Shown: one piece after another, positions 1 through 45,384 of the stretch
Position numbering within the stretch: position 1 is the first letter of the stretch
How the letters are laid out: every line of letters starts with the position of its first letter
DNA from: Hermatobates lingyangjiaoensis
Lineage: Eukaryota > Arthropoda > Insecta > Hemiptera > Hermatobatidae
NCBI GenBank assembly: GCA_026182355.1
Contig: JAPFBL010000362.1
Location: 248,001-312,000, forward strand
Reading direction: 5' to 3'
Length of the DNA: 64,000 nucleotides
The notes under the pieces: model-generated
What the model was told of the DNA's origin: nothing
Database searches by the model: none
The model's input: only the letters and a program-made list of their open reading frames with translations
Program-made: the position numbers and the translations under genes

Positions 1-299
1 GACGGTGCTTTTTATATCACGTGTTTATTATAAAATCTGTATATATATGTATGGTATATAATTAAAGCTACAACTAGAGAACAGAAAAAGCACAAAAAAA
101 GGACTAACACCCACGATTTTTGATAATTTCCGCTGTCTTGCCATCGTCAAGACGCCGATGGATACTAAATGCCAGGATTCAAGCAATTTAAATGTTAGAT
201 ATGAAGAATCAGTTATTATATGGTTAATCGGATAAAATAATTAGAGGTAATATCTCTTACTGAGAAGAAATATTTATACATATACCTATATATATATCA

Positions 300-425
300 A
301 TGATCAAACCACAAATGAAATGGAAAAACAAGACTAAGATCTTTCAACCGTAACAAGCGGTGTTGTTTACCCATTTCATTTGTGCTTTGATCATTGATTG
401 TTATTTCACTTGTTTATGTGAAATC
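300..425. repeat. Hammerhead family A fragment, core deleted
   Basis: Starts TGATCAAACCACAAATGAAATGG and ends with the reverse complement of the same ends, but the two arms join at AACAAGCGGTG, so the CUGACGA half of the ribozyme is gone. The outer GTTATTTCACTTGTTTATGTGAAATC tail is the usual flank of this family. Confidence 0.75.
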
Positions 426-604
426 TTTATTTATGTATTTATCTGCTGATTTATATATATATATATTTAGATAATTAATTTAGTCTTTGCTATACAGAGA
501 TATCTTCATGGATTCTAATTATACACATAGTTTTATAATTAGTTTCTATAATGTGAATATTCTATAAATTGTTTTACATTAGCTTTGCTTTCTTGTGTTG
601 CTAG

Positions 605-36438
<35,834 letters not shown>

Positions 36439-36815
36439 CCTTCCATCGAACTTTGCCCCAGTCGACAAACAGTTCGCTTTCACATAAAGCTAACGAGTCG
36501 AATTATTCATAAAACAAACACTATATCACTGTGTTGTTTGTTTCAATGCTCATTTAGTCGATTCTTTGAATGTTTTAACAGATGGTTTTCAAAAAAGTTT
36601 ACCGTAAATTATAAACAAAGTAAAATATCATTATTACTAACATTAGAGTATAATAGAAGACTTCAACATCATTGGTAATAATAAAATAATCGTAACTCAT
36701 TAAATATCTTAGATACATAGTGTTTTTGTGCACATCAACAAGTTATAATTTTCTTTAGTGTACTACTTAATTTGATGAAATCTGCAATAAATGGTTCAAG
36801 GACTTCAGATTCAAT
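36439..36815 (+). other. 3' untranslated region of the aGPCR gene
   Basis: AT-rich sequence between the TAA and the first good polyadenylation hexamer. The end is estimated from the hexamer plus about 20 bases and the GT-rich stretch after it (around 36815-36835). No repeat is seen in it. Confidence 0.6.
36786..36791 (+). terminator. Polyadenylation signal AATAAA
   Basis: Canonical hexamer about 350 bases after the stop codon, followed within 40 bases by a T/GT-rich stretch (GTTCTTCGGTTTTCC). A weaker alternative, AATAAA at about 36890, could give a longer transcript. Confidence 0.55.
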
Positions 36816-36829
36816 GTTCTTCGGTTTTC

Positions 36830-37130
36830 CATGTCCTATATTTCAACTTATATACACTTTCACATTTAAATGTAACTGAAACACAACCTAATAAAAACAA
36901 TCAATAAGCTTTCACTTTCTATTTCAATTGTACTAATTTATCAAAAAGTATTCATCATTTATGGGGAGAAAAGACGCATTTATAAAACAAGTGTTTCTTT
37001 TCTATAAATGCTATTTGTTTTTTTCTATAATACCACAAAAAAAAACCAATATAAAAATGATAAAAACAGAAATAAATTGTTTTTATCAGATAATATTTAA
37101 ATTTTGATTAAATTGTGAATACATGCATAT
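36830..37130. other. Intergenic sequence without recognised content
   Basis: Just downstream of the receptor gene; AT-rich, no feature seen. Confidence 0.5.
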
Positions 37131-37133
37131 TGT

Positions 37134-37525
37134 TGGTGCCACAGAGGTTAGTAAATAAGATATTATTATTAACTGTCATACCTCGTCTATAGCTGGTGGA
37201 GTCGTCCGATCGGTTTCGCAATGGTTGCATCATCAATGGGACTAACCTTACTTTCCAAAATCACGGATATAAATACCTATTTTAACTCAATGGTGCCAAT
37301 ACATGCCAATTTCCTACCAATTTGTTTTTTTTTTTTTGACAAAAACAGATTAAAAAAACTATTAGGTAGAAAATTTAGGCATGTATTGCCACAATTCAGT
37401 TAAAATAGGTATGTATATCCGTGATTTTGGAAGGTAAAGTTAGTCCCATTGATGATGCAGCCATTGCATCAGGTCGGGTGACTTCACCAGCGATAGACGA
37501 GGTATGACGGGTAATATTAATATCT
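37134..37525. repeat. Family J inverted pair
   Basis: Arms of about 180 bases from TATTATTAACTGTCATACCTCG to its complement. The antisense segment at 37204-37238 reads TTGATGA, TGCAACCATTGC, GAAA, CCGATCGG; the sense arm core is decayed (GCATCAGGTCGG). Confidence 0.75.
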
Positions 37526-37654
37526 TAAATTGTTAATGTTTTCTGAAGGTCGCTACTTAGAAATAAACGATTTTCTAAACAAAAATACGATTTTATGATT
37601 AAAAATCATCCTTTTTTTCATATATATTTGCATCAAATATAATAGTTGCATACA

Positions 37655-37780
37655 GGTAGAAATTCAGAAATAGGACTAAGATCTTTCAAACAATATAACT
37701 GGTTCTATTCAGAGTTGGCCTTATGGATTATCGACAAATGAATTTAATATAGAGATCTTAGTCCCATTTCTGAATTTTTT
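37655..37780. repeat. Decayed family A-like hairpin
   Basis: ATTCAGAAATAGGACTAAGATCT and the complement AGATCTTAGTCCCATTTCTGAAT; the core is lost. Confidence 0.65.
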
Positions 37781-37918
37781 TCATTCGTTTGGACGGAGAT
37801 TTTTTTTTCGCATAGTTATTGTATTATCGTAATATATATATAATAATATATAAAGATTTCACATAAACACGTGAAACAACAATCAATGATCAAACCACAA
37901 TAAGAAATGGGAAAACAA

Positions 37919-37961
37919 GACTAAGATCTTTCAACCGTAACAAGCGGTCTTCGTCAGAGTC
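37919..37961 (-). ncRNA. Hammerhead ribozyme, family A (antisense)
   Basis: Identical core on the other strand, 78 bases from the sense copy. Confidence 0.75.
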
Positions 37962-38039
37962 AAAAACCCAACTGAACACTAGATGCAGAAAACACTCCTC
38001 ACCAGATGTTTTCCGCATCTAGTGTTCAGTTGGGTTTTT

Positions 38040-38082
38040 GACTCTGACGAAGACCGCTTGTTACGGTTGAAAGATCTTAGTC
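38040..38082 (+). ncRNA. Hammerhead ribozyme, family A (sense)
   Basis: Consensus copy: GACT, CTGACGA, AGACCG..CGGTT, GAAA, AGATCT, T, AGTC. Confidence 0.75.
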
Positions 38083-38179
38083 TTGTTTTCCCATTTCTTA
38101 TTGTGGTTTGATCATTGATATATATATATATATATATTATATTCATGATATAAACGAAATACGATCCGGAACTGGACAC

Positions 38180-39625
38180 AATACGAGTTCGAGAATTACA
38201 AAGAACTAACACTACAAAGTATGGGAAAACACACTTACAGACTCAAATTTTGGGTAATCCGTCTTCAGGAGAAAAGAGAATGGGAGACCAAGTCACGTCT
38301 GTAGGCGCAAGCGTGCATAACGCGAGTACTTCGCACTTCCGCCGATGTGCTGTCAATACAGTGATCTGTAGGTCTTGAAGTATAAAATCTAGGAGAATGT
38401 ATATAAACACGAAGCTTCATGATAAGCGTACTGGTGGGTAAAACTATAAGTAGGTGAACAATTATAAACAATATAAGATAATAAACAAACTATAAGAAAC
38501 AAAAATAATATAGAAAAAGAATAAAAAATAAATAAATAAAAATAAATACATACAAAAAATTGCATTGTTGTTTTAGTAAATAAAGATAAGACTGATATAA
38601 GGGTAAGTATTGGAAACTAGTTAAAATAGAATTTAGAAAATAAAATAGGATAAAACAAATAGAGTAACTAGAAGAAAATGATAAACACAAAATATGAAAA
38701 GGAACATATAGAAATAATACTAATATATAAAGAATACTGAAACAAAAAAAAAACAAGTACAAAAAAAAAAAATTATCTTTTAAGGTTAAGTCCAGGTCAT
38801 GCGCGCCCAGTCAAACGATGTGAAACCTCAGAGGCTCTAAGGGTCACGGTATTATCCAGGGGGAATCTGACGCAGAATCTGAACACTGAAGCAGTCGTTA
38901 AAAGACAACGTCTTTTAACGACTGCTTCAGTGTGCAGATTCTGCGTCAATTCCCCTGTGATAATACCGTGACCCTTAAGCCTCTGAGGAGGCTCACATCT
39001 GGTTGTCGGGGCGCACAGTGCACTGACTTAACCTTAAAAGATATTTTTTTTTTTTTGTACTTTTTTTTTTTTTTTTTTTTCCAGATTCTTTATTTCTAGT
39101 ACTTATTGTCTTTGTTCTCTTTCGTATATTTTGTGTTTTATATTTTGTCTTCTTCACTTACTACTAGTTTGTTTTATCCTATTTTATTTTTCTAAATTCT
39201 TATTCTTATAGTTTCCATACTTACCCTTTTATTCAGCTCTATCTTTTATTTACTAAAACAACCATGCAAGTTTTTTGTATTGTATTTATTTTTATTTATT
39301 TATTTTTTCTTCTTTTTCTATCATTATTTTTGTTTCTTATAGTTTGTTTTTATTTATATTGTTTATATTGTTCACCTACTTATAGTTTTACCCAACCAGT
39401 ACTGCTTATCTGAGCTACTGTTTATATCTTCTCCTAATTTTATACTTTAAGACGGGTACGGTTGACAGCACTGGCGGGTGCCGGGTTGGTTACTTGCCGT
39501 TGCGCCTACAACGTGCTTGGTCTCCCATTCTCTTTTCTCCTGAAGACGGATTACCCGAAAATTTGAGTCTGTAAGTGTGTTTCCCTACTTTGTGTGTTGT
39601 TCTTTGTTAATCTCGAACTCGTGTA
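38180..39625. mobile_element. Long inverted PLE element, family E
   Basis: Outer ends ACGAGTTCGAGA..ACAAAGA and the complement near 39600; arms of roughly 600 bases. The centre at 38790-39020 is a GC-richer hairpin (AACGTCTTTTAACGACTGC, TGACGCAGAATCTG). The left antisense ribozyme (38242-38271) has lost a base; the right sense one (39537-39567) is complete. Same unit as 58705-59580. ORFs inside are low-complexity. Confidence 0.78.
39537..39567 (+). ncRNA. Hammerhead ribozyme, family E
   Basis: Helix I CTC/GAG, CTGAAGA, very short helix II (CGGATTACCC), GAAA, AATT palindrome, U17. One of the most compact candidates here (31 bases). Confidence 0.6.
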
Positions 39626-39629
39626 TATA

Positions 39630-39815
39630 TATATATATTAATATTACGTTTACGGTTGGTTGCCGGGTTGGTTACTTGCCGTTGCGTCTACAACGTGCTT
39701 GGTTTACCTTTCTCTTTTCTCCTGAAGACGGATTACCCGAAAATTTGAGTCTGTAAGTGTGTTTCCTTACTCTGTGTGTTACTCTTCTTGAATGTTGAAC
39801 TCGTGTATATATATA
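39630..39815 (+). repeat. Second family E right end, in tandem
   Basis: Repeats GGTTGGTTACTTGCCGTTGCG, ribozyme core (39719-39749) and GTGTGTTTCCTTACTCTGTG directly after the long element. Confidence 0.8.
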
Positions 39816-39849
39816 TATATATATATATATATCAATATATCAATATTGC

Positions 39850-40060
39850 GGTAGATATATCCGCTGGGGGGCAGCATTGCAGTGGTTCCACGAGTTACTC
39901 TGGAGGCCAGTAGCAGTTTGCTTCTCAACGCGAGTACTTCGCACTTCTTCCCGATGATGACGGATGTCGAAATATCGAAGTGAGTTCTGTAGTGTCTTTC
40001 TGTATTCTTTTCTATGTGTTAAAGTGTTTATTGTCCACACGGACCTTTCATTTTATTCGA
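39850..40060 (+). repeat. Family F fragment with C4 hammerhead variant
   Basis: The core at 39947-39980 reads CTTC, CCGATGA, TGACGGATGTC, GAAA, AUAU, C17, GAAG. Helix I CTTC/GAAG is perfect; U4 of the invariant CUGAUGA is C. Confidence 0.7.
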
Positions 40061-40084
40061 AGTAATATATCAATATTGATATAT

Positions 40085-40195
40085 ATCAATGATCAACCAC
40101 AATAACAAGAGTTAGTCTTGTTTTCCCATTTCATATTGTAGTTTGATCATTGATTGTTATTTCATGTGTTTATGTGAAATCTTTTATATATATAT
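40085..40195. repeat. Family A remnant, core deleted
   Basis: TGATCAACCACAATAACAAGA then GTTAGTCTTGTTTTCCC and the usual flank. Confidence 0.7.
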
Positions 40196-40199
40196 GTAT

Positions 40200-40345
40200 A
40201 ATGTAATTTTTTTTTTGTGGTTTGAGGTCCAATGATTAAAACTAGTCCTTTTGCCGACGTTTCGACATATATTTATGTCATCTTCAGAGCTACAACGGTC
40301 CGTTTTAATCATTGGACCTCAAACCTCAAAAAAAAAATTGGGTCA
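40200..40345. repeat. Family G inverted pair
   Basis: TTTGAGGTCCAATGATTAAAAC and its complement enclose an antisense ribozyme at 40253-40290. Confidence 0.78.
40253..40290 (-). ncRNA. Hammerhead ribozyme, family G
   Basis: CTGAAGA, helix II GACATA/TATGTC, GAAA, ACGU, C17, with helix I AGCT/GGC. Complete core. Confidence 0.72.
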
Positions 40346-40479
40346 AGAAAACAAATCATGATATATATATATATAAAGATTTCACATAAACACGTGAAAT
40401 AACAATCAATGATCGAACCGTTTCATATTGTGTAACGTATACATGAATTTGATCAAACATGGTTTGATCATATATATAT

Positions 40480-40680
40480 ACCATGATAAACGAAAAACGG
40501 TCCGGCAGGACAGATAACACTTAAAATAAACTGTGACACATAGACTGAAACAGAACAAAGGCTCTCTTTTCGACCGCCATTACGGTCGAAATATTGAAAA
40601 GTGAGTCTTTGTTATGTTTCAGTCTATGTGTCACAGTTTATTTTAAGTATATATATACATATATATATATATATTGCGAA
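40480..40680. repeat. Family F hairpin lacking the catalytic strand
   Basis: CACTTAAAATAAACTGTGACACATAGACTGAAAC is mirrored at 40615-40648 (given here in two parts under 20: CACTTAAAATAAACTG and TGACACATAGACTG). At 40566-40601 helix I CTTTTC/GAAAAG, helix II GACCG..CGGTC, GAAA and AUAU are intact, but CUGANGA is absent. Confidence 0.68.
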
Positions 40681-41559
40681 GAGTCCCGCAGGAAGGCAGA
40701 GCGGCAACTGCTGCTCTATATGTATATACATGCGTGAGCAAATGAAACTATATACAGCACATTAATTTACAATAAATTAGCACAATCGAAATGTGGAATC
40801 AAAAAATTAAGTTGATGTTAGTAATACATTTGTCTGATGCCACTGTAAAATTTAAACAAGCAATTGAAAACCACTGTTGAACATTATAATGACAAGGCTC
40901 AAATCTCTTTGTGTAGCCATATAAAATGTTTTTAAGAATTTTAATGATATCAGATATTGAGTTGCGGTTTTTGTTATTCATATTGTCATTTTGTTTAGAT
41001 TTGATATTATTATAAAAAAATGCATTTAAATGAATATAGTATTGCAAGTTGCACTTTGAGGTGGATCTTCCTTTTTTTTGTATATGTAACAACGGCCTGG
41101 TAATTGTTTAAACTATGAATAAGTATTTAAATTATATAGTTCTATTTAATTGTTTATCGTGATAGTAAATATATATTTATACCGATAATTTATTATCATA
41201 TATTGAGTACCTGATGAAAGTGTTAAGATAATTTTTTTTATTTTTATGTTTAAAATATTTGCAAAAAAAAAAAGCAGGTGTGTTGTACATTATATTTTCT
41301 TCCGTTAATGATACTGAATGACATGGTTAAATTTATTTATGCTCTGATGATAGTTTTGAAGACATTAATATTCTGAATATGTCAATAATCTGATGTTAAT
41401 ATTCTTAATTTTATAATTAAGTTTTCTTCTGCTACTTCTGATGATGATGATGATGATGGTAAGAGAGTGTGGATTTTGGCGATAAATATTTTTTACATAC
41501 AATAATACCTTAGAAATGTAAATTTTGAAAACTACTTATTATAACGTTGATAATATATA

Positions 41560-42260
41560 AATGATTCTGTAGATTACTTAATTTAAATCATCAGTTATTA
41601 TAATATCTTTGGGTTTTTATTTAGTATCTTTGTTTTCTGAAGATAACATTATGATCTTTAAATTCCAAATTTTCTGGAGTCACATGCATTTAAGAAATGA
41701 TTTCTTAGAAGTTTGAAATTCTGATGATCGAATATTATTCAGGATCTTCGTTTACTGATGGTGGATTATGATCTTTAAATTCTAGTTATCCCTAGAATGA
41801 CATCCATATAAAAATTGTTTCCGTGGAGTTCAAATTCTTAAGATCTGATATTGTTATTAAGTGTTTTTATTTTCTGATGGTTGTTTTCTGTGCTTTAAAT
41901 TCCAAATATCCTAAAGTGATATGCTTTAAAATTGATTTCTGTGGAGTTGGAATTCTTGTAGATCCGATATTACATTTAGTGTCCGATATTGCATTTAGTA
42001 TCCAATATTACATTTAGTATCCGATATTACATTTAGTATCCGATATTACATTTAGTATCCGATATTACATTTAGTATCTGGTTTTACTAATCATAGCAGT
42101 TAAGACTTCAAACAGGTAGTGAGAAATATTTCTTTCAACTGGACATCTAAAATCCAATTTATATTTTATTATTATATTATCTTCGTTTTCTGATGGTGGT
42201 ATTCTGTTTTTTGAATTCCAGTTATTCTAGAATGATATCCACATAAAAATTATTCTTGTG
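41560..42260. repeat. Degenerate tandem repeat of about 125-140 bases
   Basis: Repeated order: TTTTCTGATGGTGG, ATTCTG.TTTAAATTCCA, AGAATGATATCCA, TAAAAATTG.TTTCTGTGGAGTT, AAATTCTT..GATC. About five units. The ORF at 41823 lies inside it. Confidence 0.65.
41965..42080. repeat. Minisatellite, 19-20 base unit
   Basis: About six copies of CCGATATTACATTTAGTAT, nearly perfect, nested in the longer tandem repeat. Confidence 0.9.
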
Positions 42261-42899
42261 GCATCTTCAGGAACAATGCTTTCCAAACTGGGTTTCCCTA
42301 TTTTTTTTTCTACATTCTGGAATAAATAATATGTCTGTTTTTAAAGAGAAATAAAACAATAACAGTGAATAATAAGCAATAGTTTTTTCATACAGACTTG
42401 GGAGGTTAAGAGTGGTTGGTATTCGTACTGTCTGCTTCTTTTTATCTCTAAGTAATTGTTGAAAAAAGTCCTGTACAAGACTTTATGAAGTTACTTATTT
42501 GGTACCAAATGTTGACGATATCTAATGTTGAGTAATATTTCTGCTTTACAGGTAAAATAGTTTAAAAATACCAAAGATATCACGCTATGAGCTTTTAGAA
42601 CACGGCCCAAGCAAGAGCCAATGGGTATCAGAGTGGGATTGAAATTAAAATATTTTACACTTGTTACTCATTTCAGGTGATTGCCAATATATAGATGGTA
42701 AAGAAACGTGACTAAAGGATTTGTGCATCTATTCAGTGTTGAGTCCATGAACAAAATTACATTCATCAATAAGTGTTCATGAATTATTTGCAATATTTAT
42801 ATTATCAGTATTTACAAGGAGTTTAATATAGAAATATCTCATATTAGAATATCCTTAATACCTAATGATGGCAATCTATTCATTGAATAATGTCTAAGA

Positions 42900-43465
42900 T
42901 GAATTTCAAACCAATATTAAAATTAGTCACTAAGATGACCAATTCTGAAAAAATTAAAAATGGAAAGAACATTAATAACTAAGATAGATAATTCTGAAAC
43001 AAATATTAACGTTCTTCATTAAAATGGTCATTTATAAAACAAAAATTAAGGTGTCACTAATAATTCTGAAAAAAAAATACTGATATTATCCACTAAAATT
43101 GACAATTCTGAAGCAGATATTAACGTTCTTTACTAATGTCATTCGTAAACAAATATGAACTTAGAGTCACTAAGATGTCCAAATTGAGAAATATATTAAC
43201 AGTAATCACTAAAATGTCCAATTCTGATTCAAATAATGTTTACTCACTAAGATTTTCAATTCTGATACAAATATTTACGTTAGACACTAAGAGTTACAAT
43301 TATAACACAAGTACTAGTCACTATGATGGTCATTGCTGAAACAAATATAACTTATTCACTTATTTAGATATACTATTCTGAAAAAGATATTAAAATTTCT
43401 CACTAAGGTCCCCAATTTTGAAAGAAATATTAACGTTCGTCACTAAGATTGTTAATCCAGAAATA
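42900..43465. repeat. Degenerate minisatellite, about 45-base unit
   Basis: Units of CACTAAGATGTCCAATTCTG followed by AAACAAATATTAACGTT, about 12 copies with many changes. The ORF at 43136 is a product of it. Confidence 0.8.
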
Positions 43466-44254
43466 TGCTTAAATCTGAAGATATCCTGGTCACTAAAGAT
43501 CCACACTCCCTTTGAAATCTTTCAGGTCAAGTATTTATTGATTAAACCTACCAAAGTTTATTCATAAAATTATATTTTTTCTGATTTTGAAAAACGGGAA
43601 AGTTTGTAATGAATGTTTTAACAATGAAAACATATTTATTACCAGGGAAGTTAAACTTCATTATTATATGTAGATAAAATATGTATTATATTCAAACTTT
43701 TTTTAAATATATACAGCAATATACCCTAAAAAGTTGTATTGTTTATGAAATGTTTAATCGTGCCTTATGTGATTTATACGGTTATACAATCGTGTTAAGA
43801 ATGTACATTAAACCATTTTCGTGTCTACCACTTTGTGATATTAAAAGACTAATATTTTTGTATATTCATCTATATATGTTCAATGTGAAATATATTTTGT
43901 TTGTGAAAGTGTATTTTATTATTACAATCCTAATTTTTATAAAGTAGAGAAGTAGAGTTGCAATTATATATTTGATTTTAGATTGGTTAGAGAGAAGATT
44001 GTTCAAATGGAATGTATTTTTTAGTTTACTTCTGAATCATAGGACAGTCATTACTTGTGATTACATCAGTTTAGAATGAAGATTCTTCAAATAAATAACT
44101 TATAAATAGATAGCATTCTTCAGATTACTTAATGCTCAATACCTGTGATTATATCATGTTAGAAGAAGGATTCTTCAATTAGATAACTTATAAATATAAC
44201 TTGACATTTCTATATTTAGGTAGTGGAAAAATCTGGACCCATTCCTAACCTGTT

Positions 44255-44700
44255 ATAGGGTGCACCATAAGTAATGCCTATTTTTTTAGTGAAACAAAAT
44301 TAGAACCTTTTTCGATTATCTTTTATTTTTTTTAAACATAAATGTTTTCCAAAATAAATAGAGTAATTTAAGCTATTAACAAAATTAAAATAACTATTAT
44401 TTGGTAAATAAAATTGAAATTAAGACAAATTAAAGGAAAAAAATGACAAAAAACTGTGAACTTAAAAATTTATTTTGAGATGTTTAAAATGTTTCCCTTT
44501 ATGGTCAGCAGAATTTTCAGCTCTTATCAGCGACACGGAAGCAAAGACATCATACAATTTATCAGAAATTGTTTTCTTTAATTATGAAATAAAGTTTTTT
44601 ATAAGATTGAAAACTTTATATTTCAGTATAGCCCACAAAGAAAAAGTCGAGTGATGTTAGGTCAAGGTTTTATAAAATATATTAAACAATTAAATAAATA
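44255..44700 (-). mobile_element. Tc1/mariner-type transposon remnant
   Basis: The minus strand near 44675 reads DLTSLDFFFVGY, matching the 'SPDLTPLDFFLWGY' motif around the last catalytic Asp of mariner-type DDE transposases. Decayed coding sequence with stops continues to about 44480. The other end reads GGGTGCACCATAAGTAATGCC, like a mariner terminus. Confidence 0.6.
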
Positions 44701-45174
44701 ATAAATTAAAAAAAATTCTCTACTTATGCCAAACTCTTTATAAATATACTTCCTAGTTTTTCTCCATGAGTAACAAGTCTCAAAGATAACAAATAGAACA
44801 AACTAGATGTGATCCTTAAATGATCAACGGTAAATTGTATTAGGCTTTCAAAAATGTTACATTAATCAATAATTCAATGAATATCATAGTTATTAAGCGG
44901 CATTATAATGAAAATAATCAAAAAAGAAGCCAATGTGAATTATTTTTAAAAAAGAATTAACACAAAGAAAGGGAACAAAAGCTGGGAATTTAAGAAATGA
45001 GTTTATGATTTTAACAAGAAATATGTAAACCTATTCGATAATTTGTTGTAACTCTTGAAGACAAGAATTTTCCTTTTGTTAATATTAAGTCAACTATGTT
45101 TGAACATTATTAATCTTTATATTATTAGAGCTGTTGAGTATAAATTATTGAAGACTCGATCATATTTCTTAGCA

Positions 45175-45380
45175 TAACATAAATGATTATTTATGTTATG
45201 CTTTTCACCGGACCAACCCTTCAGCACCACATCCTTGGTGTCTTCCTGATGATGAACACAAAGTGTTCGAAACGCGTTGTTGTTGTTGAATAAAACTTCA
45301 TTTGTGTGGAGACTTTTGTTTGTTTATCCATTTTACCTCAGAATGAGTAAATACCACACAATTACGGATTGCACAAATAA
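45175..45380 (+). mobile_element. PLE-derived family D fragment
   Basis: Holds the ribozyme at 45246-45278 and the TGTGTGGAGACTTTTG..., GAATGAGTAAATACCACACAAT tail shared with 49740-49960 and 4878-5455. Confidence 0.75.
45246..45278 (+). ncRNA. Hammerhead ribozyme, family D
   Basis: CTGATGA (the strict consensus), helix II GAACAC AAA GTGTTC, GAAA, ACGCGT, U17. Confidence 0.76.
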
Positions 45381-45384
45381 TGAT

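Larger units (their letters stand above)
37850..38125. repeat. Family A inverted pair with two complete cores
   Basis: Arms of about 110 bases with the AACACTAGATGCAGAAAACA extension. Antisense core 37919-37961; sense core 38040-38082. Flank TTTCACATAAACACGTGAAA is on the left. Confidence 0.9.

Noticed and set aside
38490..38762. Hydrophobic Tyr/Phe/Leu-rich ORF
   Set aside because: Low-complexity translation of the AT-rich arm of a PLE inverted repeat; its mirror gives the same peptide, also at 58880 and 59358.
40799..41092. 97-residue Asn/Lys-rich minus ORF
   Set aside because: Composition follows AT content; no motif recognised.
41965..43465. CRISPR array
   Set aside because: The repeats are contiguous and degenerate, with no unique spacers of constant size, in a eukaryotic sequence.
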